Of a stretch of 6,219 bases of DNA, positions 1 to 6,108 are shown in pieces. The stretch covers positions 1 to 6,219 of the forward strand of contig JAFGGR010000180.1 of assembly GCA_016930475.1 (NCBI GenBank). Reading direction: 5' to 3'. Position 1 is the stretch's first letter. Every line of letters starts with the position of its first letter. The stretch is from Clostridiales bacterium. Lineage in GTDB: Bacteria; Bacillota; Clostridia; Saccharofermentanales; Saccharofermentanaceae. The position numbers and the translations under genes were made by a program. The notes below the pieces were generated by a model. The model saw only the letters and a list, made by a program, of their open reading frames with translations, had not been told where the DNA came from and made no database searches.

Positions 1-2681
1 AGCGCCTCGAAAATCGCCAGATTCAGCCAAGACGCCGTGCCGGAGAGTATGGGACCGATATTCTCGCCGGTCTCGCTGTTGTTGTACTGTGTGCAGAATC
101 GTGGATTTCCCTTCGTGACATAGGGAGTTTGAAGGGTCCGGTACGGAAGGACCTTTTCGATCGTGAAATACGCAAGAGATATCAGGCGACGGGCCAGCAC
201 ATCATCCCTGACCCTTCGGGCCGCCCGCAGAGCGGCGGTCGCCGCCATCATCGCGGCATGCTTGAAAACGCCCCCGTTCTCACGGTCGCCCGGAAAGTAT
301 ATCGACGTTGCTGTATTGACGCCCAGAAGATCGTAATGGACCAACGTACAAAGCTTAAGGCCGGCATCCGTCTTAAGATGGCGCTCGACCTGAAAAAGCA
401 TCCGATCGATCTGCTCCTCGTTCGCGATATCCGAAAGGATCGTCCAGCTGAACGAGTTCAGAAAATAACTTCCGTTGATCCCGGGATCGGCCGACAAACC
501 ATCTTCGCCGGCGCCCAAATAGGTGAATCCGCCTTCGCGCGCGTCGTTGATCAACGCACGGGCATAATAATCGCCCTTCCAGGCATGGTTTCTCATGCTC
601 TCCCGAGTGCGCTCCGAGATTTCCGTTGCCGTCATTCCGTCCTTTTCTTTTCCGAGCCCGGCGGAGAGCTCGCGGATCTCGTCGGCGGCGATTTTTAGAA
701 GACAGGCGTTCATACAACTCTCGGACATGGTGTTCTTCCACGGCGCACCCCACGCGTCGCCGTCTTTTTCGAGCTGAGTCCGATAGGCCGCTTCTTTCTG
801 CGGTCCTTTGAGACAGTGATTATCCAGTCGAAGAGTGTCGTTCCAGTCCGCCTTATCGAGAAGCGGAAGGCAGTGGGCGCCGACGGAGATTCGCCCGCAG
901 TATATAAGAATAGACATGAGCGTGTCCCAAAGACTTCTGTTGCCGTCGCCATCCGCGACCGGGAACTCGGCGTTTAAAAAATCTCGATCTCCCGTTAAGA
1001 TGACATAACGATAAACGGCCTGAACCAGCCACAGCGGATCATCCGAACAATCGCCCGGCTCCTTGCCGACACGGATAAAATCATGATTGGCGTACCCCAT
1101 CCGATATACATTTCTCGCCCACATGGATATCAAATCCCGCGCGAGCGGTGCTTTTCCGGCGGCGACAAGATAATAGACCGACGCGAAAATATCCTGGATC
1201 TCGCGAAAACCGGTTTCCCGGTACGCTTTCTGAGTCCAGGCAAAAGCTCGGGATATAAAGGTCTGATAATATACCTGAAACGGTAGATTGATCGATACAT
1301 AACGATCGAATTCATCGTCGCCGGTCTTCGGGCAAAGATAGGCGGCCAGGCGTTCCTGGCCGGACAACATCTGATCAAAGGTGGCCTCGATCGCGTCCGG
1401 AACCGAATACTGATTGATCAGGTTTCGAAGATCCTCTTCGATTTTGGGTCCGGCGTCCGCTCCGTCGTAACGGATACTCATCCCGACAAAGCTCAAGAAA
1501 TCGGCCGACTCGGACGGATCGAGCGAAAATGCTTTTCCCAAAGCAAAAAATGGTGCCATTTTCCTTTCCATACGAGAAGGCAAACGCGAAAGGAGTTCCG
1601 GATCGCGAAGGCTCCCGCCTCCGAGGAACGCGGGAAGACTCATACAGAAATCATCCATTGCTTCCCCGTCCCGAAGGATCATCGCGAATCGCTTTTCCGC
1701 GGTGAAATTCCTCGGTTTACTGTTCAGTGAAAGAGCGATCGGCCGGGATCCGTCACAGATCAATTCGCTCTCATGAACAATATTGGCAAAAATCACGTCG
1801 TTTACGATGGTGATCGGGGAAGCAAGGCTGAACATACCAGTAAAGACGATACGCAAATCCCTTCTTGCTCCGGAACGGTTCTCAACGGTCACACGTTGGA
1901 CCTCGACCGCGTCCGGCATGCCCGGCTCCGCGGGGAGGATAAAAATCAACCGCTTGATCCGAAGACCGCAACCGGTCTCGTACGCGATCGCGGTATGGTT
2001 CCGACCGTGGCGGCATTCGGCACGAAGGACATTTCGATCGACGTCGCGCGAGTAGAATATTTGCTTTCCGTCTTCGACCAGATAGAATTGACGGTTTGCC
2101 GGCTCACCATTTTCTTCCGGCGACAGCGTATACCGGGTCGCCAGGACCTCGGTCGCTCCGCCCGCTCGAAAAGATCCCGAACCGAAAGCGTCCACGGCAC
2201 TTTTGGGTGTCGTGAACAGAGGATCCGGGTAGCCGTCCCGGTTGCCGATCAGAAGATTCACGGCATAATGAGGGCCCACGGAGTATGCCTTCAAATCGAT
2301 AATCTGCTCGCCCTTATCGTTAATCTCCCCCCGGCTGTCGCGGATCTTACGGTAGCATTCAAGTACCGCTTGCTCCGACTCCGCCACCAGAGGAAATTCT
2401 CCTTCCGTGGTCCTGTAAACGATCGTTTCTCCGTCAAAAATAAACAGATGATCGGTATTCGGATTCTGCGCCAGAAGCCTTGACACAAGCGCGTTACTCA
2501 TGATCTTTTCGCAAATCGGCGCCCGGAATGGAAGTCCCGCGGCTCCTACGATGTGACGGGCTCCGGCATCCGTCCATTCGGCATCCTTGAAGTCTCTGAG
2601 GAAGGTAACGTCAAAGCGATCCGCCAACACATCGACAGCTCTGTTGTGATTCCCTCGGGTCGATCTTCTGCTTAATGTCAT
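1..2681 (-). CDS. GH94-type (clan GH-Q) glycoside phosphorylase, 3' end cut by window edge
   Basis: An open frame of 893 codons runs without a stop from ATG at 2681 to the left edge. Family hallmarks lie in the C-terminal half: ADWNDT at residues 611-616, where D612 aligns with the general-acid Asp of cellobiose and chitobiose phosphorylases; ENGGVFKHAA at 801-810, with H808 in the phosphate-site loop; GENIGP at 872-877; and SGTASW at 880-885. Known GH94 enzymes phosphorolyse a beta-linked disaccharide or oligosaccharide to a sugar 1-phosphate in the cytoplasm; no signal peptide is visible here. Approximate layout: unusual N-terminus 1-130, beta-sandwich 130-400, helical linker, then the (alpha/alpha)6 catalytic barrel from about 460. 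Probably some tens to about 100 C-terminal residues are missing. The segment FLNSFSW (740-746) has Phe where many relatives have Gln (NxQxW), so the substrate is uncertain (cellobiose, cellodextrin, laminaribiose or another). It lies 13 nt behind the LacI gene and is probably co-transcribed with it. Family confidence is high; exact activity is unknown. Confidence 0.9.
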   Translation of the reverse strand, partial: MTLSRRSTRGNHNRAVDVLADRFDVTFLRDFKDAEWTDAGARHIVGAAGLPFRAPICEKIMSNALVSRLLAQNPNTDHLFIFDGETIVYRTTEGEFPLVAESEQAVLECYRKIRDSRGEINDKGEQIIDLKAYSVGPHYAVNLLIGNRDGYPDPLFTTPKSAVDAFGSGSFRAGGATEVLATRYTLSPEENGEPANRQFYLVEDGKQIFYSRDVDRNVLRAECRHGRNHTAIAYETGCGLRIKRLIFILPAEPGMPDAVEVQRVTVENRSGARRDLRIVFTGMFSLASPITIVNDVIFANIVHESELICDGSRPIALSLNSKPRNFTAEKRFAMILRDGEAMDDFCMSLPAFLGGGSLRDPELLSRLPSRMERKMAPFFALGKAFSLDPSESADFLSFVGMSIRYDGADAGPKIEEDLRNLINQYSVPDAIEATFDQMLSGQERLAAYLCPKTGDDEFDRYVSINLPFQVYYQTFISRAFAWTQKAYRETGFREIQDIFASVYYLVAAGKAPLARDLISMWARNVYRMGYANHDFIRVGKEPGDCSDDPLWLVQAVYRYVILTGDRDFLNAEFPVADGDGNRSLWDTLMSILIYCGRISVGAHCLPLLDKADWNDTLRLDNHCLKGPQKEAAYRTQLEKDGDAWGAPWKNTMSESCMNACLLKIAADEIRELSAGLGKEKDGMTATEISERTRESMRNHAWKGDYYARALINDAREGGFTYLGAGEDGLSADPGINGSYFLNSFSWTILSDIANEEQIDRMLFQVERHLKTDAGLKLCTLVHYDLLGVNTATSIYFPGDRENGGVFKHAAMMAATAALRAARRVRDDVLARRLISLAYFTIEKVLPYRTLQTPYVTKGNPRFCTQYNNSETGENIGPILSGTASWLNLAIFEA

Positions 2682-2689
2682 TCCGTCAT

Positions 2690-2694
2690 CCTCT
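2690..2694 (-). promoter_or_regulatory. Ribosome binding site of the GH94 gene
   Basis: AGAGG lies directly after the LacI stop codon and 8 nt before ATG 2681. An earlier ATG at 2689 is followed by only two codons and then TGA, so it cannot open the gene; 2681 is the start that fits. The close packing with the repressor stop codon supports an operon. Confidence 0.75.
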
Positions 2695-3699
2695 TTACTC
2701 GTCAATTTTGCGAACGGAATCACCGATCAAGAGTGAACCGCGAATAATGACCATTTCGCGAAGCTTCTCGCCCGGATTTTCGATCTGAGCGATTAGTGAA
2801 TGGACCGCGGCACGACCGATTTCCTCGACGTTCTGACGATAAGTCGTCAGTCTCGGGCGAAACATTTCGGCGAGATTGATGCCATCGTAACCGACAGCGC
2901 TGATATCCTTCGGAACCGAAAGCCCATGCTTCTCGATTTCGGTAAATCCGCCCATATATGAATAATCATCGGGATAGAGGATACATGTCGGTGGCTCGCG
3001 CAATTCCAGAAGAGAGCGCGTAGCCAATCCGCTCTCCTTGGGACTGTGGTATTTGGCCTCCAGAATATACTCCTCGGGAACTTTGATCCCCAACCCCATA
3101 CACGCTTTATAGAAGCCGCTGAGTCTCTTCTGAGTGACGGCGCTTCGCTCCTCTCCGTGAATGAAAGCGATGCGTGTATGTCCCATTCCGGAAACATAGT
3201 CGAGGATCTCTTCCATGCTCTGGACATTTTCGGACATGATCGAGGGGCACTCCGAAAAAACGTGGTCGATCACCACGGTCGGGAGCTCACTTGTCGCAAG
3301 CTCCACGACCTGAGGATCCTCAAAACGAGCTTGGGCGATGACGACACCATCACAGTTTCTGTAAGAGGCATGCTTCAGAAAACTCATCTCGCTGCTGCCG
3401 ATTTTGTTGCTGATAAAAGTGATATCGTAACCGGAAGCCTGAGAGGCCTCGCGGATACTGTCCAAGACCAGAGAAAAATATTCGTGCTTCAATTGATCCG
3501 CGAAAAGGACCCCAATATTGTAGGAGCGATTCGTCTTCAGAAACCTTGCGGCCGAATTCGGATGATATCCCAGATCATGGGCGATCTTCCGGATCGACTC
3601 GGCGGTCTCGGGATTTACGTCCGGCTGACCGTTCAACGCCTTCGATATCGTGGAGACGGAGACGCCGCAGATATTGGACAAATCCTTGATCGTTACCAT
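2695..3699 (-). CDS. LacI-family transcriptional repressor, likely controlling this operon
   Basis: This is a 334-residue protein of standard LacI/GalR length. Residues 2-24 (VTIKDLSNICGVSVSTISKALNG) form the helix-turn-helix. The hinge follows (NSAARFL, 48-54), with L54 at the place of the leucine that LacI proteins insert at the central CG of the operator. Residues 60-334 are the periplasmic-binding-protein-like sugar-sensing domain, with typical landmarks: DGVVIA, PTVVIDH, HTRIAFIHG, ILYPDDYSY, ISAVGYDG and LTTYRQNVEEIGRAA. The start at ATG 3699 is supported by AAAGGAG 7 nt upstream. A perfect LacI-type palindrome (3713-3730) overlaps the predicted transcription start, so autoregulation is expected. 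Co-transcription with a GH94 phosphorylase suggests the inducer is a beta-linked oligosaccharide or a breakdown product; this is inference. The ligand cannot be read from the sequence. Confidence 0.95.
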   Translation of the reverse strand: MVTIKDLSNICGVSVSTISKALNGQPDVNPETAESIRKIAHDLGYHPNSAARFLKTNRSYNIGVLFADQLKHEYFSLVLDSIREASQASGYDITFISNKIGSSEMSFLKHASYRNCDGVVIAQARFEDPQVVELATSELPTVVIDHVFSECPSIMSENVQSMEEILDYVSGMGHTRIAFIHGEERSAVTQKRLSGFYKACMGLGIKVPEEYILEAKYHSPKESGLATRSLLELREPPTCILYPDDYSYMGGFTEIEKHGLSVPKDISAVGYDGINLAEMFRPRLTTYRQNVEEIGRAAVHSLIAQIENPGEKLREMVIIRGSLLIGDSVRKIDE

Positions 3700-3712
3700 A
3701 ACTAATCTCCTT

Positions 3713-3730
3713 TACGAAAACGTTTTCGTA
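3713..3730. promoter_or_regulatory. Operator O1: perfect 18-bp LacI-type palindrome
   Basis: TACGAAAACGTTTTCGTA is identical to its reverse complement and has the central CG typical of LacI/GalR operators. It lies 6-23 nt downstream of the -10 hexamer, covering the predicted transcription start near 3729, and its inner end touches the repressor's Shine-Dalgarno sequence. A repressor bound here would block transcription initiation. The most likely ligand is the repressor encoded directly downstream. Confidence 0.88.
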
Positions 3731-3735
3731 CCATG

Positions 3736-3764
3736 ATAATAAATCCGTAAAACGCGTTTGTCAA
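3736..3764 (-). promoter_or_regulatory. Housekeeping promoter of the LacI-GH94 operon
   Basis: On the minus strand TTGACA (3764-3759) is a perfect -35 element, followed by a 17-nt spacer and TATTAT (3741-3736), one mismatch from the TATAAT consensus. The predicted start is near 3729, giving a leader of about 30 nt before ATG 3699. The spacer begins within a 10-bp palindrome, AAACGCGTTT (3750-3759). The promoter should be strong when not repressed. Confidence 0.85.
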
Positions 3765-3832
3765 CATATTATGGCGGCATATCAAGGATTTTGATAAAAT
3801 TAATATTGACCCGTTTTCGTTATTGCCACATT

Positions 3833-3850
3833 TACGAAATCGTTTGCGAT
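3833..3850. promoter_or_regulatory. Operator O2: imperfect copy of the LacI palindrome
   Basis: TACGAAATCGTTTGCGAT matches O1 at 14 of 18 positions, including the TACGAAA half and the central CG. Its centre is 120 bp from the centre of O1 and about 112 bp upstream of the predicted transcription start. A half-site-like stretch, CGTTTTCGT (3812-3820), lies between them. It could be an auxiliary operator for looping or cooperative binding; this is inferred from sequence likeness only. Confidence 0.55.
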
Positions 3851-3884
3851 ACAAGTGTCTTCGATAAAACGCCAATCGGTAGTC

Positions 3885-3915
3885 AAAAAGAGAAGGCCTT
3901 TTCCGGCCTTCTCTT
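3885..3915 (-). terminator. Intrinsic terminator of the GH5 gene
   Basis: An 11-bp perfect stem, AAGAGAAGGCC (3888-3898) with GGCCTTCTCTT (3905-3915), encloses a 6-nt loop. Read on the minus strand it ends in a run of five T (3889-3885). It lies about 67 nt past the GH5 stop codon and upstream of the LacI promoter, so it separates the two tandem units. The plus-strand flank (CTTCACAC) is a weaker tail, so the site seems to work mainly in the minus direction. Confidence 0.85.
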
Positions 3916-3982
3916 CTTCACACTTCCGATCCGACGAACTCCGTGATGATCCGCGGTATAGTACGCCTCGAAACTAACCTGG

Positions 3983-5809
3983 TCATCCCGGAAGATACTC
4001 GAACGTGATCTCGATGGTCTCGATCCTGCGCAGGCGCTCGGTCCGGTTATCGATGATGACCGCAGAAGCGCCGGACAGGTCGCCGGACGCGTTGCGCGCC
4101 TCCTCCGGCAATGTGTCCACCCAGCCGTTATATAGATTGACGCGTGTGCATATTCCGTCGTCGCTCGTCGTATAGGGTTCGGCAAGCGGCTTATAAACCG
4201 AACCGTTCACCTTGATTTCCCGGACCTCGATCAAATATCCGGGGAACAAGATCTCACCGTTAGCGATCGCGAGCGCGGAGAACGCCATGCTATTGGCGTA
4301 TCCGAGCTCGGTCCCGGTGAAATCCAGTCCGACGGTATAGGTTCCGGCTCCGGTGACCTCGACGTCGGTCGCGATCATCCCGTCGCTCTTGGAGATCGGA
4401 TCATAGACATCGCCGACGCTGTAGCTCAGAAGCCAGTCGTTGCTGTTGTACATGATCCACGCCATCGCCTTCTCGTCCCCGATCGAAATCGTCTCGCCGG
4501 CCTCCTCCGCTGCGGTGTCCGCCAAAACGGCGGCGGCCAACGCCGCGTCCATGCCCGATACAGCCGCATCCCGGATCTCATCCCCGCTCATTTTCGACTG
4601 GGCGGAAAGGCTTCGCGAGGCGAAGAAATTCGCAATACTCTCGTCAAAAAACGCCTTGTCCTTCCGGACGAAATAGTTACTGCAGTCCCAGAGAACAGGG
4701 CAATACCCGTAAAGATCACAGTTATCGAGGAAATTCTCGAAAAACATCTTCGCGTTCTCTTTGACTGATCCGTCGGACATCAGGGCAACCGAATACTCGC
4801 CGAAAACGACTCCGTAACCCCGGTCGGTGAATTTCGCCATCATCGCGAGAAGCTCGTTTTGCTCCTTATATTCCTTTTCCCTGCCCCAGCGCGAAACGCT
4901 CGGTCCGCCGCAGAAGCCCCAGGGCGTATAGTAATGAACGGACAGGAGCAAGCGGTTTTCGACCGTATCGGTCGGCATCTTGAACCGCTCGTCGCAGGTC
5001 TTCTTGATATCGGTGTTGTACCCGGCGATCAAGAGAAACCTTTTTGCGTTGTTTCCGCCCGTGCCGCGCACAGTATCCGCAAAGGTCTGATTGATCCGGT
5101 TCGCCGTCTCGTAGCACTCATCCTCCGAAAGCGTATCGGAATCCGGAGCGACATCGATGTCGTTCAGGCGATCCCCGAGTTCTTCATTCGCCGACTCGAA
5201 AATCAAATGATCCGAATACTCCTTATAACGCTCGGCGATCTGCGTCCACATCGACACGTAAAGATCCGCCGCCGCGTCGCGCGTCTCCTTATTCGCGGAA
5301 CCGAACATCCCCCACCATCCGCCGTCCCAGTGATCATTAATGACGACATACATGTCTTCGTTCAGCGCATAATTGATGATCTCCTCGACCCGATCCAAAT
5401 AATCTGCGCGGATCGTGTAGTCTCCGGCTTCGTAATTCATGGTATTCGTCCACGCAACCGGGATCCGGAGCGTGTCAAAGCCGGCCTCCTTTAAAGCCGA
5501 AATGATCTCCTGCGTCGTCTCCGGCTGGCCCCACAGCGTCTCGTACGCGGAAACGGCCGCTCCGATACCGGGTTCCTTGTGCCCGTACGCTTCCATAGTA
5601 TTCCCGAGGTTGGCCCCGTTGCCCATCAGGCGGACCAACTCCAAAGAGGTCAGATCTTCCCTGATCTGACCGTTATCCCAAGTATCGATACCGTTCTGAG
5701 ATTTATGAAGGACCTTCTGTGCGGACTTGTCGGCGCATCCCGCCGCCGGAAAAACTCCGAACACAAACAAAGCCGCGCAAAGAAGCAAAAGCATTTTGCG
5801 TAGTAACAT
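3983..5809 (-). CDS. Secreted GH5-family endo-beta-glucanase/cellulase-like lipoprotein with C-terminal beta-rich module
   Basis: The 608-residue product from ATG 5809 starts with a basic, strongly hydrophobic signal (MLLRKMLLLL...) and a lipobox-like PAAGC, so C25 probably carries the lipid anchor and the enzyme acts outside the membrane. The GH5 barrel spans about residues 55-395: GANLGNT (65-71), RIPVAW (115-120), INDHWDGGWW (157-166), IFESANEE (203-210) with acid/base E209, HYYTPW (292-297), FGEYS (336-340) with nucleophile E338, and W374. Both catalytic glutamates are present. GH5 enzymes of this look cut beta-1,4-glucans or related beta-glucans; the subfamily and substrate are not settled. 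An Ala-rich linker (about 418-440) leads to a C-terminal domain (448-608) rich in beta strands, perhaps carbohydrate-binding, that I cannot name. AGGAG 7 nt upstream favours ATG 5809 over the in-frame TTG at 5824, which overlaps that site. The gene stands alone between two terminators. Confidence 0.93.
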   Translation of the reverse strand: MLLRKMLLLLCAALFVFGVFPAAGCADKSAQKVLHKSQNGIDTWDNGQIREDLTSLELVRLMGNGANLGNTMEAYGHKEPGIGAAVSAYETLWGQPETTQEIISALKEAGFDTLRIPVAWTNTMNYEAGDYTIRADYLDRVEEIINYALNEDMYVVINDHWDGGWWGMFGSANKETRDAAADLYVSMWTQIAERYKEYSDHLIFESANEELGDRLNDIDVAPDSDTLSEDECYETANRINQTFADTVRGTGGNNAKRFLLIAGYNTDIKKTCDERFKMPTDTVENRLLLSVHYYTPWGFCGGPSVSRWGREKEYKEQNELLAMMAKFTDRGYGVVFGEYSVALMSDGSVKENAKMFFENFLDNCDLYGYCPVLWDCSNYFVRKDKAFFDESIANFFASRSLSAQSKMSGDEIRDAAVSGMDAALAAAVLADTAAEEAGETISIGDEKAMAWIMYNSNDWLLSYSVGDVYDPISKSDGMIATDVEVTGAGTYTVGLDFTGTELGYANSMAFSALAIANGEILFPGYLIEVREIKVNGSVYKPLAEPYTTSDDGICTRVNLYNGWVDTLPEEARNASGDLSGASAVIIDNRTERLRRIETIEITFEYLPG

Positions 5810-5816
5810 AATTATT

Positions 5817-5821
5817 CTCCT
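5817..5821 (-). promoter_or_regulatory. Ribosome binding site fixing the GH5 start
   Basis: AGGAG sits 7 nt before ATG 5809, ideal spacing. The longer in-frame reading from TTG 5824 would begin one base before this ribosome binding site and put MRRII ahead of the signal peptide. The shorter start is therefore preferred. Confidence 0.85.
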
Positions 5822-5884
5822 CAATGTGAAATAATCGGTTGAATGATCTCCTTTATGATGTGTATGGGCCGATTGAAATTCAGG

Positions 5885-5901
5885 CTGAGGGTTGTCCTCA
5901 G
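5885..5901. repeat. 17-bp inverted repeat at the GH5 promoter start site
   Basis: CTGAGGGTTGTCCTCAG has perfect 6-bp arms (5885-5890 and 5896-5901) around a 5-nt centre. It overlaps the last bases of the candidate -10 element and the predicted transcription start near 5893. It could be an operator for an unidentified regulator. It is less likely to be a complete 5' mRNA hairpin, because part of one arm would lie before +1. Confidence 0.5.
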
Positions 5902-5908
5902 TATATCA
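5900..5908 (-). promoter_or_regulatory. Candidate extended -10 promoter of the GH5 gene
   Basis: On the minus strand TGATATACT combines the TGn extension with TATACT, one mismatch from TATAAT. The -35 region about 17 nt upstream (near 5928-5923, CTTTCT) is poor, as is usual for extended -10 promoters. The predicted start near 5893 would give a leader of about 84 nt. It is the best candidate I found between the upstream terminator and the gene; no mapping data support it. Confidence 0.5.
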
Positions 5909-5989
5909 TCGCTTTCGAAAAAAGAAAGACCCGGCGAGATCCACAATCTCACCGAATCGCTCAGCAACTCCGCGAAAACAAACGAAGAG

Positions 5990-6005
5990 GCGCGAAAAAA
6001 CGCGC
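5990..6005. repeat. Short GC inverted repeat around an A6 tract
   Basis: GCGCG (5990-5994) and CGCGC (6001-6005) flank AAAAAA. A related CGCGAAAACA lies 20 nt away (5971-5980), so CGCGAAAA occurs twice as a direct repeat upstream of the GH5 promoter. These may be regulator sites or may be chance; no match to the full LacI palindrome is present. Confidence 0.3.
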
Positions 6006-6007
6006 AT

Positions 6008-6030
6008 ACCCTACCGTAGGACGGTAGAGT
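6008..6030. repeat. Inverted repeat / hairpin upstream of the GH5 gene
   Basis: CTACCGT (6011-6017) and ACGGTAG (6021-6027) form a perfect 7-bp stem with a 3-nt loop. One mismatch followed by two more pairs extends it to 6008-6030. No T run follows directly on either strand, so it is not a convincing terminator. It lies about 115 bp upstream of the predicted GH5 start and could be a regulator site or a processing hairpin of the upstream transcript. Confidence 0.4.
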
Positions 6031-6051
6031 CCACGCTCTTCAGACAATGAA

Positions 6052-6097
6052 AAGGCCGTTGCATAATGAACAAATCTGTTCCTTATACAACGGCCTT
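6052..6097 (-). terminator. Long hairpin terminator after the membrane-protein gene
   Basis: A 46-nt inverted repeat has a perfect 10-bp outer stem, AAGGCCGTTG (6052-6061) with CAACGGCCTT (6088-6097). It continues through a 1-nt mismatch, 4 more pairs, another mismatch and a 5-bp inner stem (GAACA/TGTTC) with a 4-nt loop. On the minus strand the hairpin ends in TTTT, and it starts 8 nt after the second of two stop codons. The plus-strand flank (ATTGCTTGTTATT) is also T-rich, so some bidirectional action is possible. Confidence 0.8.
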
Positions 6098-6108
6098 ATT
6101 GCTTGTTA

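Noticed and set aside
1773..2483. 236-codon open frame on the plus strand
   Set aside because: It lies entirely antisense to the GH94 frame, which has clear family motifs and an uninterrupted 893 codons. The antisense product is rich in Arg with no recognisable domain.
3046..3705. 219-codon open frame on the plus strand
   Set aside because: It is antisense to the LacI gene, which is complete and unmistakable, and it shows no protein-family signal.
3750..3759. AAACGCGTTT palindrome as a third LacI operator or catabolite-control (cre) site
   Set aside because: The arms are short, the centre is CGCG rather than a single CG step, and it does not fit the cre consensus well. It may be chance within the promoter spacer.
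3758..3946. 62-codon open frame on the plus strand between GH5 and LacI
   Set aside because: It crosses the O2 operator and the GH5 terminator, so it is best explained as non-coding control sequence.
4859..5494. 211-codon open frame on the plus strand
   Set aside because: It is antisense to the GH5 catalytic domain; a shadow frame with no recognisable motif.
5822..5854. Possible short leader peptide after AAAGGAG (5854-5848)
   Set aside because: A few codons ending in TGA at the GH5 ribosome binding site can be read, but no ATG, GTG or TTG lies at suitable spacing; only a rare ATT would serve.
5839..6027. 62-codon open frame on the plus strand in the GH5 upstream region
   Set aside because: It runs through the promoter and inverted repeats, has a charged low-complexity product and no supporting context.
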